Origin: Datnioides undecimradiatus
Lineage: Eukaryota > Chordata > Actinopteri > Lobotiformes > Datnioididae
NCBI GenBank assembly: GCA_008933995.1
Contig: WARS01000029.1
Location: 15,189,131 to 15,253,130, forward strand
DNA length: 64,000 nt
Direction: 5' to 3'
Position 1 is the stretch's first letter. Each line of letters starts with the position of its first letter. A program made the position numbers and the translations under genes. The notes under the pieces are model-generated. The model saw only the letters and a list, made by a program, of their open reading frames with translations. It did no database searches and had not been told where the DNA came from. Below are positions 24,501-35,755 of the stretch, piece by piece.

Positions 24501-27500
24501 CAGCGTAATTAATACATAATCAATACCACACCTCCTATAATCTAAACAATGTTCATTATTATTGCCTTATTACTTTTTACAGTGATATTAATAGTGACAA
24601 TAATGATAAGGAGATCCGGGTTCTCAAATGGATTCAGTCCGATCAGATGACATCTCCACATCCGAAAGTGATCTATAGAAATCTGAACGAGATAGATTTA
24701 TATAGATCACCAGGGCTGCTGCTGTTGCTGTTGCTTCCTGCTGCTGCAGCAGGAAGACAATCATTTGAAACCAGAAGAGAAAAAGACTAACAGTCTGGAA
24801 TTGCTTCTGGTTCTGCAGGTGCATCAGTGTAACCCCTAAGGTTTGTTCAAAGAGCTGAGAAGATCTGAGGACGAAGAACAAACTCTCATATTTCTTTGTG
24901 ACAAATAATAAAGGAAACTGAGAGTCGAACATATCAGGTTTTTGTGGTGGAAATGTGACTAAGCTCTTTTTTCACAGCAGACTTAATATATTAAGTAGGT
25001 TTCACTGAGAAGTTAATTACCATTTGATGAAAATAACATTATTCATTGACATTTTCTGCAAGTCTCAAAATGTTTAAAGCTTTAAAGTTTATAAAAGTTA
25101 CATTGGTTTTCACATTCCCTAAATACTATTAATAGTGTAACAGTATTTATCCAAATTTTGCTTATTTTCTTATTTATTTTTTATTATATATATTATTATT
25201 TGATTTCTTGTTTAAGATCTATGCTGCAAATAAATTACTAACTCTTGTGTCATCTTTACACAGATGTTACAGATGTAGACGACAGTGACAAAATCACTTA
25301 AAAGGCTCCTCATCTTTTCACGGAGGCCATCATTTTGGCCTGTTACCTCTCCGTTGATGCCATGGTTTTCGGAGGACTGTGCAGGTACTGTTTGAACTGC
25401 AGCTCAAAGGCTTGGCCAATGGTACTGATGACACTCTGAGCTAAACCGTCTGAGCACTCCAGGATGTGACACGCTGAGGAAAACAATAAAGTTAAGTTTT
25501 TTTTCGAGCTGCTGCAAACATTTGGGAGTAAATTCCTAGATCAATACTAATCTCACTATCTGAAGCATTTCTGTCCAAACAATAGACAATAATTATGTTT
25601 TTTTTTCTTTTTAAAAAGAAAAAAAGGTGTGGCATCATAAACCAAATGCGTAAGTAATCTGTGTAATGCATGTTTAAGATATGATCCAGTATCAGTACAA
25701 CATGTTTATGAAACAGGTAGTGAAGCTAGTTTTTCTGGACATACCTCTTTGATTCACAGGGTCTTTGGCCACATACGCAACATAATCAGGCGTGTCCTGC
25801 AACAGACAGGAGGAAAAATTCAATCAGACTAGATCATTTAAACCAGCTCAATTAGACCTATGTAACAAAATTAAAGCCTCTCATTGATTCTTTGGTCATG
25901 AGACTGAAAACCAGTCAGATATGTGCAGTCTGCCAAATTGTCCATTCCAACAGCAACATAAAGGAGAGGAGCTGCACTCACTGTGTCTCCCCCAGAGGCA
26001 AATGAGATAGACTGCATGGGATGGTGTGCTATCACCTGAAAGGAACAGATGGGTGAAACAGAGTCAGAGGAAAGAGAAGACTAGTAATGGGAAAATATTG
26101 AAGATTGTTTTGAGGAAGAACAGACCAAGGTACAGTGTTACTACGGAGTGTACTACAGAACAATTGTTTTCTCATAAGAAAGAAATGCCGCTGAATATGA
26201 TCTAAGCCACTGTGGTGAAAGGAAAACATTACCTGACACATATCTTGTCTTCCCAGTAACTGAATGTATTCAAGAAATGCTACAATGCAACTGTCTTTGT
26301 CTCAACAATACACAGCAAAGCCCATTTGGTCAACATCGGTCTGAGCCTCTTGTTAATTATCTTGTGGTGGTTTTGTGTCACACCTGTCTTGTTGTAGGGA
26401 TAAGCAGACCAAGGCCATCTATGGAAATATTGACTGCAATACTCATGCCTGCAAATCGCAGGTTACTTTTCCCCATGACAGACTGGAGAGCTTTGTTCAT
26501 TGCCTACATGAAAGAAAGAAAACAGAGACGACATTAAAGTCACATATTTAAAACCGTACTTTCATTTATCCATATTTCTTCAGCTGATCTACTTCTCCAG
26601 CAGACACAAAATAATTCACTATAAAGTAACAATATAACAATATAGTAGAACATAACATAAGGTAAGTAAGATTAAATTTTACTATTAACCTTTTTCCTCC
26701 AAGCTCCCTTTCCACCTGGCACAGCTTCACACAGCCTGTTGATGGCTTCTCTAATTAGGGGAATGAAGAAAGGTCAAAGGTCAGACTATGGTGTGGCAGA
26801 CTGGCCACTGATCATCTGGCTGCAGGTGCACATTCATCGTGTAACTATCACATGAATTCCTCTCACTTGTGCATTAAAATAACAATCCAGCGGCAACAAT
26901 GTGAGAGGCACGAGTGATTTAAAGTTTAACGTTTTAAGCTGGTGTGTAAGGCTGCAAACAAAACTGCTGCATCACAATGTTGGAAAAACCCAAAGTTAAA
27001 CATGAACAGCAGCTTTGTGCTCCCTCCTTCAGGCTCAGGTCAGACCCATCACAGTTCAAAGGTCAAGAAGAGATTTCTAGCAGGTCTTTTCACAGTTACT
27101 AAACAAGTTCCTACCACTGATGTTTAAGGACAAACAAAGCAATCCCCATCATCAGCGCTGTTTATCAATCTCTTGTTTAACTCACAAATTTGTGAGGAAG
27201 AATCAGTTCAATTTGAGCCAAAACAAAGTGAGTAGGGTCTGTGCAGTCTCACATCTTCCACTGCTTCTTTATGGCATCGTTATTCACATTTACTTTCCAC
27301 AGTGCTATTCTCTCTGCAGATTTGTTACCACTTTGCAGTGGAGCTGCCATAACTCCTGGGAATGGCTGCCTAATGGGCGTTTAAAGCCTCTGTCCCCTGT
27401 GTGTCTGATGTTGGGAGTGAGGCATAATGTGGATTTGAGGCTGGAGCTCGTGCTCCCGCTGCCAGGGGACAGCGGGGACAGCAGTCAAGAACCCAGCTGC

Positions 27501-30278
27501 CCCTATCAAGTGGCTCGTAAATATTTAAAAAGCAGTGTCCCGGGCCTCACCTCGAGTAAAGGTCTTCTCAGGGATTTTTTGAAAAAAACACCACGATGTT
27601 CGAATGACTCATGCTGATGAGAGGGCAGAGAGGGAGGAGGAGGAGGAGGAGGAGGAGGAGGAGGTGAGATGGGCTGTTGTTGTTTTTGTCTCCAACCTTT
27701 GTATCTTCCCTGTAATAAAATGCTGGCCCTCATTATCACTTGTGTTGCTGTTTAACACCGTGACACAGAGAGGACTGTTGGGAGAAAGCATCTTTTTCAA
27801 ATCTAGGTGCATTTTTGAAATTCTGACAAGTGCTGAATGTTTATTTGTGGTTTCCCAGGACCAAATTAAGAAGAAAAGCCCTATAGTTTTGGAAGCATTA
27901 TAACCCAGCAAAAATTGCTTGCTAAAGTTGCTTTAAAGAACTTGTTTGGATGGATTAAAACAATCATTGATTTTTGGCCTTGAGGGACAGATGGCCTGTC
28001 CCATCTTCCCCTAAGGAATCAGAGGTGCAGGGCTCATGTCGTTAGCATCACTGGAACATTTGGAAGTCTGTTTTACAGCTGTCATTGATAAACTGCCTCA
28101 TTCATGATGAATGGAAAAGGCTGCAGTAAATTCAGCCGAGGGCAAGTATGCTGCAAATCAAATATCAACAACTGCAAGGATACAGAAAAACAAAATACAT
28201 TCATCATCACTGCACTAAAACAACAATGGCTTAGCTGATGTCATGCAATCAGTCATGCTACAACACAACCTGGTTGTATTCAGCTAATGCTCTGTATGGT
28301 TCCTCCCTCTGCTAGTGTTTTGTTTGGCTGTTTTGTTATGAGCTCTCCTCTCACCACTCTTCCTCTCCCTCCTTCTCCTCTCCAAGAAGTTACAACCGCA
28401 GACATTATCCAGCAGGGCGCGTTCATGGGGACCACTGCAGCTTTCCACAGTCATTAGCAAACATCATCAATAATAGATCTCCCTCTCTATCACTCCATCT
28501 CTGCTGCCTCCTCCTCCCCCCTGCACTTAAGTCTTGGATGCACGGTGGGCTCCGATTACGCTAATCGATTGTGGAGGAGAGAGAGGAGGGTGAGAGACAG
28601 AAAGGGAGAGGGGGGAGTGCACATCTCCCATGAGGGCAGAGGATTGCAAAGAACCCCGCTTTTATGACAATAGCATCACATGTAGGGCATAAAACACCCC
28701 AACACAGACATTCATAAACCCCTGAGGTTTTATACATAAACATATTATGACCTGTCACACCACTGAGGACATATACAGTAGTTTTGTTTGTCTCTTGGGC
28801 AACAAACACTGGGACACACAACACTATATTGCTGCCATTGTGCGAAGCCTTGTGACTTTGATTCACATACGTGCACTGGGATTACATTTTTACTGAGCGG
28901 GGTTTGGTGAATGTGAATTGTGTCAATGTCACTGAAACAAGAATGATGTTTCTGTACATTCCCGCAAAGTAAACTGTTTTACACTAAAAGCTACAGGTGT
29001 GACTATTTATTCTATATATATCCTTCTCCATGATGCAACAATAAGAAAATGAAAATCCAACCACTATAACTCTAATCCACAGCCCAGAAATGACAGACCA
29101 CTGGTAGTAATTGGATATTATTGTGGAGCATTCAGTTAATGCTATACATCTTGGATCAAATTCTCCTGAATCATCACCACTAGCAGTAGAGATAATCACC
29201 AGCTTACCTTGTCACCTGAGTCCGTGTGTTGAAGTCCAGTGAGCGCATTGACTTCAGTACTTCAATACAGCCCATGTACTGCCAAAAGAAACAAACCAAA
29301 GAGACAAAATCAAACATTAATTATTCAGGATTTTAAGCTCTTTTCAATCTAACTTGTCACATAAAGTGACAGACTATACAAGATTTGGTTAATGCAGAAT
29401 CACTCAAAAAAAGAATAAATAAATAAAAGTTACTAGCCTCATGACATCAGCTTGCATAATAAATGTGTTTGAAATGTCTAAATAAATGTGTGCAGCAAAC
29501 TGAATTTTAAGTAAAATGTCCAAGTAATATGTCACAATTAAAAATCTTCTAACAAGTCATTTACAGAGTAAATAATCCTCTATTGGTGAGCATGACTATC
29601 TCTAACAAAGCATCAAAATCTGTCTCAAATCCACATATAGGCTATTAAAATGTAATCCAGCGCGTAGCAGCCAGCTGAGCAGCCTCCTAATGGTTGTCAG
29701 GTTGAGGTGGTAATGGCACCTTGACTAGATTAGCAGCACTTAGGGCTCCAAATCACGAACAAACTGCAGCTTCTTGAGCCTCATGGGGATGTTCAGGGTG
29801 TGAGTGTTTTTGCTTTTACTATCAGTGCCTGTGTGGATGTCATGTATTTGTTTGCACTACTGTAAAGCTTATGCGAAATGATGGAGCTTACGTCTATACA
29901 ATGATCGTCTGTGAAAACTAACTGTCTCACTATCCGTGGTAGATTGGTAGCATTGATTTAACTGATCATTGACTGTATGTTTATTAGTTACTATCAGTCC
30001 TGATGTTTTTCACCTTCTTGAAAAGACCAGAGTCTCATACACAAGTTCATCTCTGATCTCATGCAGAATTTAGTGCATGTAAAACGCTTCAGCAGATACA
30101 AGAGCTTGTGTGATTTACAAACTCTTTAAAGGAACTAATTTGGTGCTACATAATTTACATCCTCTCCTACAGCACTTTGGATGAGTCAATGTCATATTTA
30201 GTGCAGTTTCCAGGATTGTTGGTGACTGCAACAGACAACAGACAGACAATATGGCAGCCCTACAAACAAACACAAAGG

Positions 30279-30324
<46 letters not shown>

Positions 30325-33300
30325 AACCTTTGAGTCTGAAAGCTTAATGAGCTTTCTAACCAGATTTGGAGATGGGGGAAGTCTTCCATCAGAAAAATGG
30401 TCTCTCTCTTTTTTCAGTCCCTCTTCACCAATGCCTCCATTGTCACAAACCCATGTGCTGATACAACACATCCCCTCTTCTATAACCTTATCTGGACTCC
30501 CATCCTTTTGGCCAAGTCTCCAGCACGCTTTTCCTAGGACTACAGGGACACTGACATTCCAAGAAGCATTCCTCAGAAATTTAATAACACTGGCTTTCAA
30601 ACTTTGTAGCATCCTGGCTGCCATCCTTGAAATAAATCATAGCCATTTTTATTGTTTATCAATGAAGAAAATGTCCAGCTCATTATCTAATATCTTCTCA
30701 TTTTACCTCTAAGCCAAGGCAGGGTCAAGAAACATGCGTGTTGTGTAACAAGTACAGCTGGTTCTTACCAAACAGTGTCTAGATAGTGTGGACGGTGAAA
30801 GATTTGGTTTGTTTTGTTGTTATGATCCGTACATCTGGCACCACCAGGATTACTTTTTCATATGGTACACAACAAAGTTACTAATTTAATACTTTTGTAC
30901 ACTTCTCAACAAGTCCTTGTTTGCACAACAGAAGAACCACTCTGGAAAATGCAACAAAAATTACATTAAAGATATTCAGCATTTGCCTGTGTACCCAATT
31001 GTAAGGGGACAGTACAAAATGACGGCAGTCTGGTTTTAATACAGCTTCCTAAATGCTGGCTTCTTTGGCAGCTGCAGTGCTTTGTTCTATGGCTGCTGCA
31101 GTGCTCCTGGCTGTTAAAGATGGCAGATGCACACCAGACACAGACCCTGACAAAGAGAAAGTGTAAAGGAGAAAACCAATACTAAGAAGTGACTGTTGTG
31201 TGGTTGTGTGTGAGTGACAGAGAGAGGGAAAGTGAGATAGAGGGAGGCACTGAACAGAAATAGAGGGAGGGAGAGCTGCGGCTATGGTAGCTATGCTGAT
31301 TAAAAATGGCACAGCACAGCAGAAATCTACTGTCACTTTGACACTAATACATGCAGCAAGTACTCCTCCCTACATAGATGTGCCACTGAATCGCGCGTAT
31401 AGCTCTGCTTTAGCTGTTGTGAAATGCATCTCAATCATTAGCCTACATGGGTCATCTAAAATCACTGCAGCACACCTTCAGATAAGCATGTTAAAAAGCT
31501 TCGTCTGACAATTAACTAAGATATCAATCAAGAATCAGAGCAGCACTTGTTATGAATCTAGGAAAGCCTGGCATGGTGATGAGAGCTCATACGTACTCAC
31601 CACTGGACCCCTCCCATACCGATCCAACCATCCTCTTCCACATCACATGATGCAAATGACTGTGATTAACTGTAATTTAATATAGGAATGAATGGTGCCT
31701 GTCTAATGCCATTAGAACGTGTGCTTGGGCCCCAGACCAAGCTAATCAAGAGCCATGTCATTAGTTTGAGGAGGTGGAGGAGGGGGGCAGTGCTAGAGGG
31801 GTGGAGGTGAATAGGCATGGGGGATCACTGAGGGGAGATCATTGACACTGACGTCAAGCAGTCTGCTTGGGATGGTAACCCTTTGTAAACACAAATCATG
31901 AGTATGCACCGACAAAGATATCTCTGCAGAAGACAAAATTGCATTTTTCTTTCCAATCATTCTCATCTATGCCTTGGGACCAACAAACAATCTACTTCTT
32001 TATGCAGCCTGATATTATTTTTAATAAAAAACACAAAGAGTTTGTGTACTTTTTGTTGTTCAAGCATGCCATGACAATACCAACTGTGATGACAATTGCA
32101 ATTCACTTGACTGAGGGATTGGAAATTGCATTTTATAGATAAAATCATCACTTACATGAATGTAAACAATCCCAAAACGACACAAAGAACACCACTCCCA
32201 CAAGCTTACAGTGTTAGCTCACAAGCAAATAGCTCAAACATACTATAAATACGGATGATTATTGTTTTCTAGTATATGATGCATACATCCTATTTCGGTG
32301 CCACAAAATAATGACCGTCTGCATACATAATTTCATGGTTTATCTTTCTCCACCCTGACGCCTGTGTGCTATCCTGGCGCAGTCTCCCTACCAGCCACAC
32401 CAAGCCATCTATCTGGATTAAATTATGTATTCCCCAGCCCTCGCCACATGAGCTGCATAACAAACTGCCTGGCACTGTGGTGTCCTTTTGTTTCCCACCC
32501 AGATAGAGTAACCTTTAAATGTGGTCATTAATAACATGTGGTGCACTGATTCCTGTGAGCACTTAATTAATATCTAGCACCAGAGAAAGAAAAGTTAATT
32601 CTGTTTGTTGCAGTCACTTTCAGAACAAATCCCAAATTAACAGGATGCCTTCACAAATAGATATACAGTGTGCACTGAAAAAACGCTGCCCACTGACTCA
32701 CCCTGACAATATAAGAGGCTCCTGGTCCTGCAATCTTCTTGTCAGGATGCAGCCAACCTTGAGAGGGTTTGTGGATGAAACTACCTTTCTGGGTAAAGTC
32801 CTCTCCCCCAAGCCACATGCCTTCCACCCTTGTCCTGCGATTCATTCCTGACCTGGAGCTGCTGGAACCTCCAGGGCTTGCCATGGCCTCTGTGGCCCCA
32901 AATCCGTGGCCCCCTGGACTGGCAGAGTTTGCCGTAGCAACTGCTCTCTGCCCTCGGATAGCCTGCAAAGAACAGGGGGTGACACAAACAGGGTCACAGG
33001 AGTTAAGCACCGCTGCGAGACTGGCCACTGGGCCACTGGCTGAGGTCACAACACTGGCCCTGTGTGATGATGAAGAAAGGGAGCCGGAGGCCTGAGAGGG
33101 AGCTGCTGCAGCCTTGCCCGAGTCCTTGCTAGAGCTGGAGCTGGAGCTGGAGTTGGATGGGCTCCGGCTGAGCAGGGAGTTGGAGAACTTCCACTGGGGC
33201 ATCTTAGGGATGAGCATGCAGAAGGTAGTGGTGCCATCCTGTTCCCCATCCAGGCAAGGGGAGTCGGCCAGTGCTGCAGCCCCAGCGGAGGACGATGATC

Positions 33301-33469
33301 TTGCGCTGGGATCCAGAGGAGGAAGGGGAGGCAGAGGGAGGCTCGGGGTGGAGGATGGGACCACCGGTGTGGCCACAACTTTGCCGCTCATGGCTAAGCT
33401 CTGCATCAGGTCGTCAGAAGAGGTCACAGACTCGTTGCGAAAGCGGCCATACTTTGGCTTAAGGAGCAT
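21512..33469 (-). CDS. shc2: shc2, SHC adaptor protein 2 (ShcB/Sck), complete
   Basis: Coding exons, 5' to 3': 33469-32702, 29278-29208, 26750-26690, 26503-26384, 26035-25982, 25796-25745, 25473-25347, 24433-24253, 23651-23558, 22529-22356, 22241-21913, 21640-21512. Phases agree throughout and give 719 residues; human SHC2 is shorter (about 580). Shc adaptors bind activated receptor tyrosine kinases and recruit GRB2 at the plasma membrane. Residues ~1-235 are CH2-like, with [15 protein letters not shown] at the start and [15 protein letters not shown] as in SHC2. PTB is ~235-430 ([50 protein letters not shown]). CH1 has [12 protein letters not shown] (Tyr438/439), YVN (534-536) and the adaptin-binding LFDM motif. 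SH2 is ~624-715 with FLVRES at 644-649. The TTFC/PQWKF and LEDQWPSPP motifs favour SHC2 over SHC1/3/4, as does the cimap1d neighbour. Confidence 0.94.
21913..22241 (-). other. shc2: shc2 SH2-domain exon
   Basis: This exon runs from the [11 protein letters not shown] adaptin-binding region through the linker [17 protein letters not shown]. It continues into the SH2 domain ([51 protein letters not shown]). The arginine of FLVRES that binds phosphotyrosine is present. The last exon (21512-21640) completes the domain with [15 protein letters not shown] and ends VVRRKL. Confidence 0.88.
22530..23557 (-). other. shc2: shc2 intron within the CH1 region
   Basis: This AT-rich intron contains the hAT-like MITE near its 5' (high-coordinate) end. 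No extra exon is needed, because the flanking exons join in phase (1 base plus 2 bases give a glycine codon). Confidence 0.55.
23248..23461. mobile_element. hAT-type MITE (Charlie-like terminal inverted repeats)
   Basis: The 214-base element begins CAGTGGTTCTCA and ends TGAGAACCACTG, perfect 12-base terminal inverted repeats of the kind found in hAT/Charlie elements. Flanking 8-mers (acctacat and acttaaac) are only loosely alike, so any target duplication is decayed. There is no transposase frame inside, so it is non-autonomous. It lies in a shc2 intron between two CH1 exons. Confidence 0.65.
26751..29207 (-). other. shc2: shc2 intron within the PTB region, with GGA-repeat tract
   Basis: This 2.46 kb intron contains a (GGA)n tract at about 27633-27664, which creates long open frames of poly-E, poly-P or poly-S on either strand. 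The stretch 28340-28620 is pyrimidine-rich then purine-rich. No coding exon was found. Confidence 0.55.
29279..32701 (-). other. shc2: shc2 intron 1, with GA microsatellite
   Basis: This is the largest shc2 intron at 3.4 kb. It holds a (GA)n microsatellite (30282-30322) that produces spurious poly-RE and poly-SL frames. A G-rich segment (about 31768-31803) and otherwise ordinary AT-rich sequence make up the rest. I saw no additional exon. Confidence 0.55.
30282..30322. repeat. (GA)n microsatellite
   Basis: About 20 uninterrupted GA dinucleotides lie in shc2 intron 1. Confidence 0.9.
32702..33469 (-). other. shc2: shc2 first coding exon: CH2-like N-terminus and start of PTB
   Basis: The exon encodes 256 residues. 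It starts with a KPKYxRFRNES motif like that of p66 SHC1 and of SHC3. It then has a proline/serine-rich stretch, a [15 protein letters not shown] segment, a long serine run (about ten), and an [15 protein letters not shown] motif. The PTB opening [17 protein letters not shown] follows. The exon ends in phase 0 at AGG then GTGAGT. The serine tract is coded by AGC/TCC-type triplets. Confidence 0.85.
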
Positions 33470-34849
33470 GCCCGGAGGAGCCGCCTGAAGCAGGAGCTGA
33501 GAGGGAGGGATAACTGCCAGAGGATGAGGATGGGGGGAGGGAAGGGGGAAGGGGAAGGGGGAGAGGTGTAATGGAAGAAGGGGAGAAAACTAGAAAGAAA
33601 ATCTTCCAGGTGGAGTCCTATATCCTTGTCAACTGAATGTCCGGTCCTCTCCCGTTCACACACACACGCACACACTGTCCCACTCTCATGCCACTCTCCT
33701 CTCTGTCTGAGCCGGCCTGCTTCCTTTCACTGCCTTAGGCAAGCTCGCTTGTATGCTCCCAGTCTCTCTCTCTCTCTGTTGGATGATGTCATTGGGTCTA
33801 TTAGCCCTGCCCTGCCCGGCTGCTCTCAGACTGTATTAGCTAAAACACATCTGCCTGAACCACCCTGCACTCAGGCACACACACAGACGCATGCTACAGA
33901 GCACCTCTATGAATACATTCTGCAAAAGAATCACCTTTGTCACTGTGCAATATTGCTGGGCTTGGTTAATATTATGAACATTTCAGACTGAACATTGCTG
34001 TTTATGTGTGATGTTACAAACAAAGCAACAAACCAAAAAAGCAATGATATTAAGGTAATAGTTTACATTACTCTGGGCTACTTAAAGCACATCCATCACT
34101 CATTTATCTCTGAGTTGTAGAGTTTTAAAAGACACAAGATTGTACACATGCTCTTTTTATGAAGGGGTGGTAGCTAAACATGAAGAATGAGAAAGTATTC
34201 CTCTGTTCCAGTTGACATGGTTTCCCAGTATATGCTCCAAACCACCAAATATTTTGTATTTTATCTTTCTATCCTTGTATTTTGCTATGTAGTAACTGTA
34301 GTAGCTGTGTAGAAAACTCAAAACTCATCAAAGCATATTTCATGGAACACGCACAAAAACACAATGTACTGTATTAACAGACTAAAAGACCAAAACATTG
34401 ATTGTGAATCTAAGTAAATACCAGCATGAGTCTCATCCAATTAGCTAAAGTGTATTTTGTGAGTAACAAAGGCAACAATGTGGCCACATTCATGAGGAAC
34501 GACGTGTCTGAAAACATCCACCCTATCCCATCTGTCTGAATTCTCTGCCCAACTTCCCTCCCATCCGCCTCCCTGGAGAGCCATCAGCCATCTCAGCACA
34601 CTCCTTTCAGCTCCTCACTTGCACCCTCCCTCATTCCTTTCCTTTTTATATCTCATTCTCAGTTAAATAATTTCCTCTCTGCTATCTAATTTACTATTTT
34701 CCCTTACACCTGTCTTTTCCCCATCTGACACAAAGGGAATGCAAGGTATGAATCACAAATCAGGATTCTCACTGTGCAACACAAAGTGGGTTAAGCAGGG
34801 ATTTGCACTGTGCAACTTTACCTTTGTTGTGACCTTTACATTTTGCATT
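33470..34849. other. shc2 5' flank, purine/pyrimidine-rich
   Basis: This region lies upstream of the shc2 start codon. It has a G/A-rich homopurine run (about 33528-33570, GGGGAAGGGGGA type) directly before the coding exon on the plus strand. Then come a CA run (33658-33675) and a CT run (33763-33778). It probably holds the shc2 5' UTR and promoter, but no element can be placed with confidence. Confidence 0.4.
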
Positions 34850-35252
34850 TAACATCAAGGCCCTGGTTAAGAAGGTTCAGCAGCGGCTACACTTCCTGCG
34901 TGTCCTCAGGAAGAACAACCTGGACACGAAGCTGCTGCTGGCCTTCTATCACTCCTCTGTGGAGAGCGTACTGACGTACTGTCTGGGTGTGTGGTACGCA
35001 GGCTCCACAGCCGAGGACAGGAAGGCGGTGCAGAGGGTCATAAACACTGCCCAAAAGATCATCGGCTCCCCTCTGCCCAGCCTGGAAAACATCTCCACAT
35101 CCTGCTGCCTAAGAAAGACCAAAGCCATCACAGGCGACCCCTCACACCCTGCCCACCCCCTGTTTGATCTGTTGCCCTCTGGGAGATGCTACAGATCAAC
35201 AAAGTCCCACACCAGCAGACTGACAGACAGCTTCTTCCCCTGGGCCCATGGA

Positions 35253-35311
35253 TACACACACACACACCCACTTGCACACACACTCCCATAACACACACAC
35301 ACACACACACG

Positions 35312-35352
<41 letters not shown>

Positions 35353-35375
35353 ACACATACACACACACGCACACA
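35253..35375. repeat. (CA)n microsatellite cluster inside LINE tail
   Basis: Interrupted CA repeats follow the last recognisable LINE codons. They generate long spurious poly-HT and poly-CV frames on both strands. Confidence 0.9.
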
Positions 35376-35436
35376 CCACCCGGACAACAACCAACCCAAT
35401 CTACCGCACTTTCTTCCATATATCCCATTCATATTT

Positions 35437-35441
<5 letters not shown>

Positions 35442-35481
<40 letters not shown>
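35442..35481. repeat. (TA)n microsatellite
   Basis: About 20 TA dinucleotides lie within the 3' part of the LINE fragment. Confidence 0.9.
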
Positions 35482-35483
<2 letters not shown>

Positions 35484-35755
35484 ACATTGCACTACCACAG
35501 TCTACAGTATGTGTACACAGACTACTCATCCCAGTTTGTGCATATTGCACTTTCTCCTATGTATATTATACCCTCATCCTTCATGTCTCTGTTTTAAGAG
35601 AACAGTTTCTTTATGCTCTCGTTTTTCTGCCCTTTTGTTAAAACAAAAAAAAAAGTGTCATGCGGTGTACGGTAGCCCTGAAGGAGCGCCCTCAATTTCG
35701 TTGCCCCCCCCCCATGTACAATGACAATAAAGGACTATTCTATTCTATTCTTGTC

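Larger units (their letters stand above)
34850..35755 (+). mobile_element. 5'-truncated non-LTR retrotransposon (L2/CR1/Rex1-like LINE), 3' end
   Basis: An open frame from about 34852 to 35250 encodes the C-terminal end of a LINE reverse-transcriptase protein. Readable segments are KKVQQRLHFLRVLRKNNLD, LLLAFYHSSVESVLTYC, AQKIIGSPLPSL, and HPLFDLLPSGRCYRS followed by SRLTDSFFP. The frame then runs into expanded CA and TA microsatellites. The element ends with ACAATGACAATAAAGGAC followed by TATTC pentamers, a tail typical of fish L2-like elements. Everything 5' of the final ~130 codons is missing, as expected from incomplete reverse transcription, and this copy cannot move by itself. The exact clade within the jockey superfamily is uncertain. 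Confidence 0.8.

Noticed and set aside
27506-27911. Frames with poly-E, poly-P and poly-S
   Set aside because: A (GGA)n tract in a shc2 intron explains all of them.
30115-30712. Frames with poly-RE and poly-SL
   Set aside because: They are produced by the GA microsatellite in a shc2 intron, with no splice or homology support.
35128-35724. Several long frames on both strands (poly-HT, poly-CV)
   Set aside because: They are translations of CA and TA microsatellites within the LINE tail.
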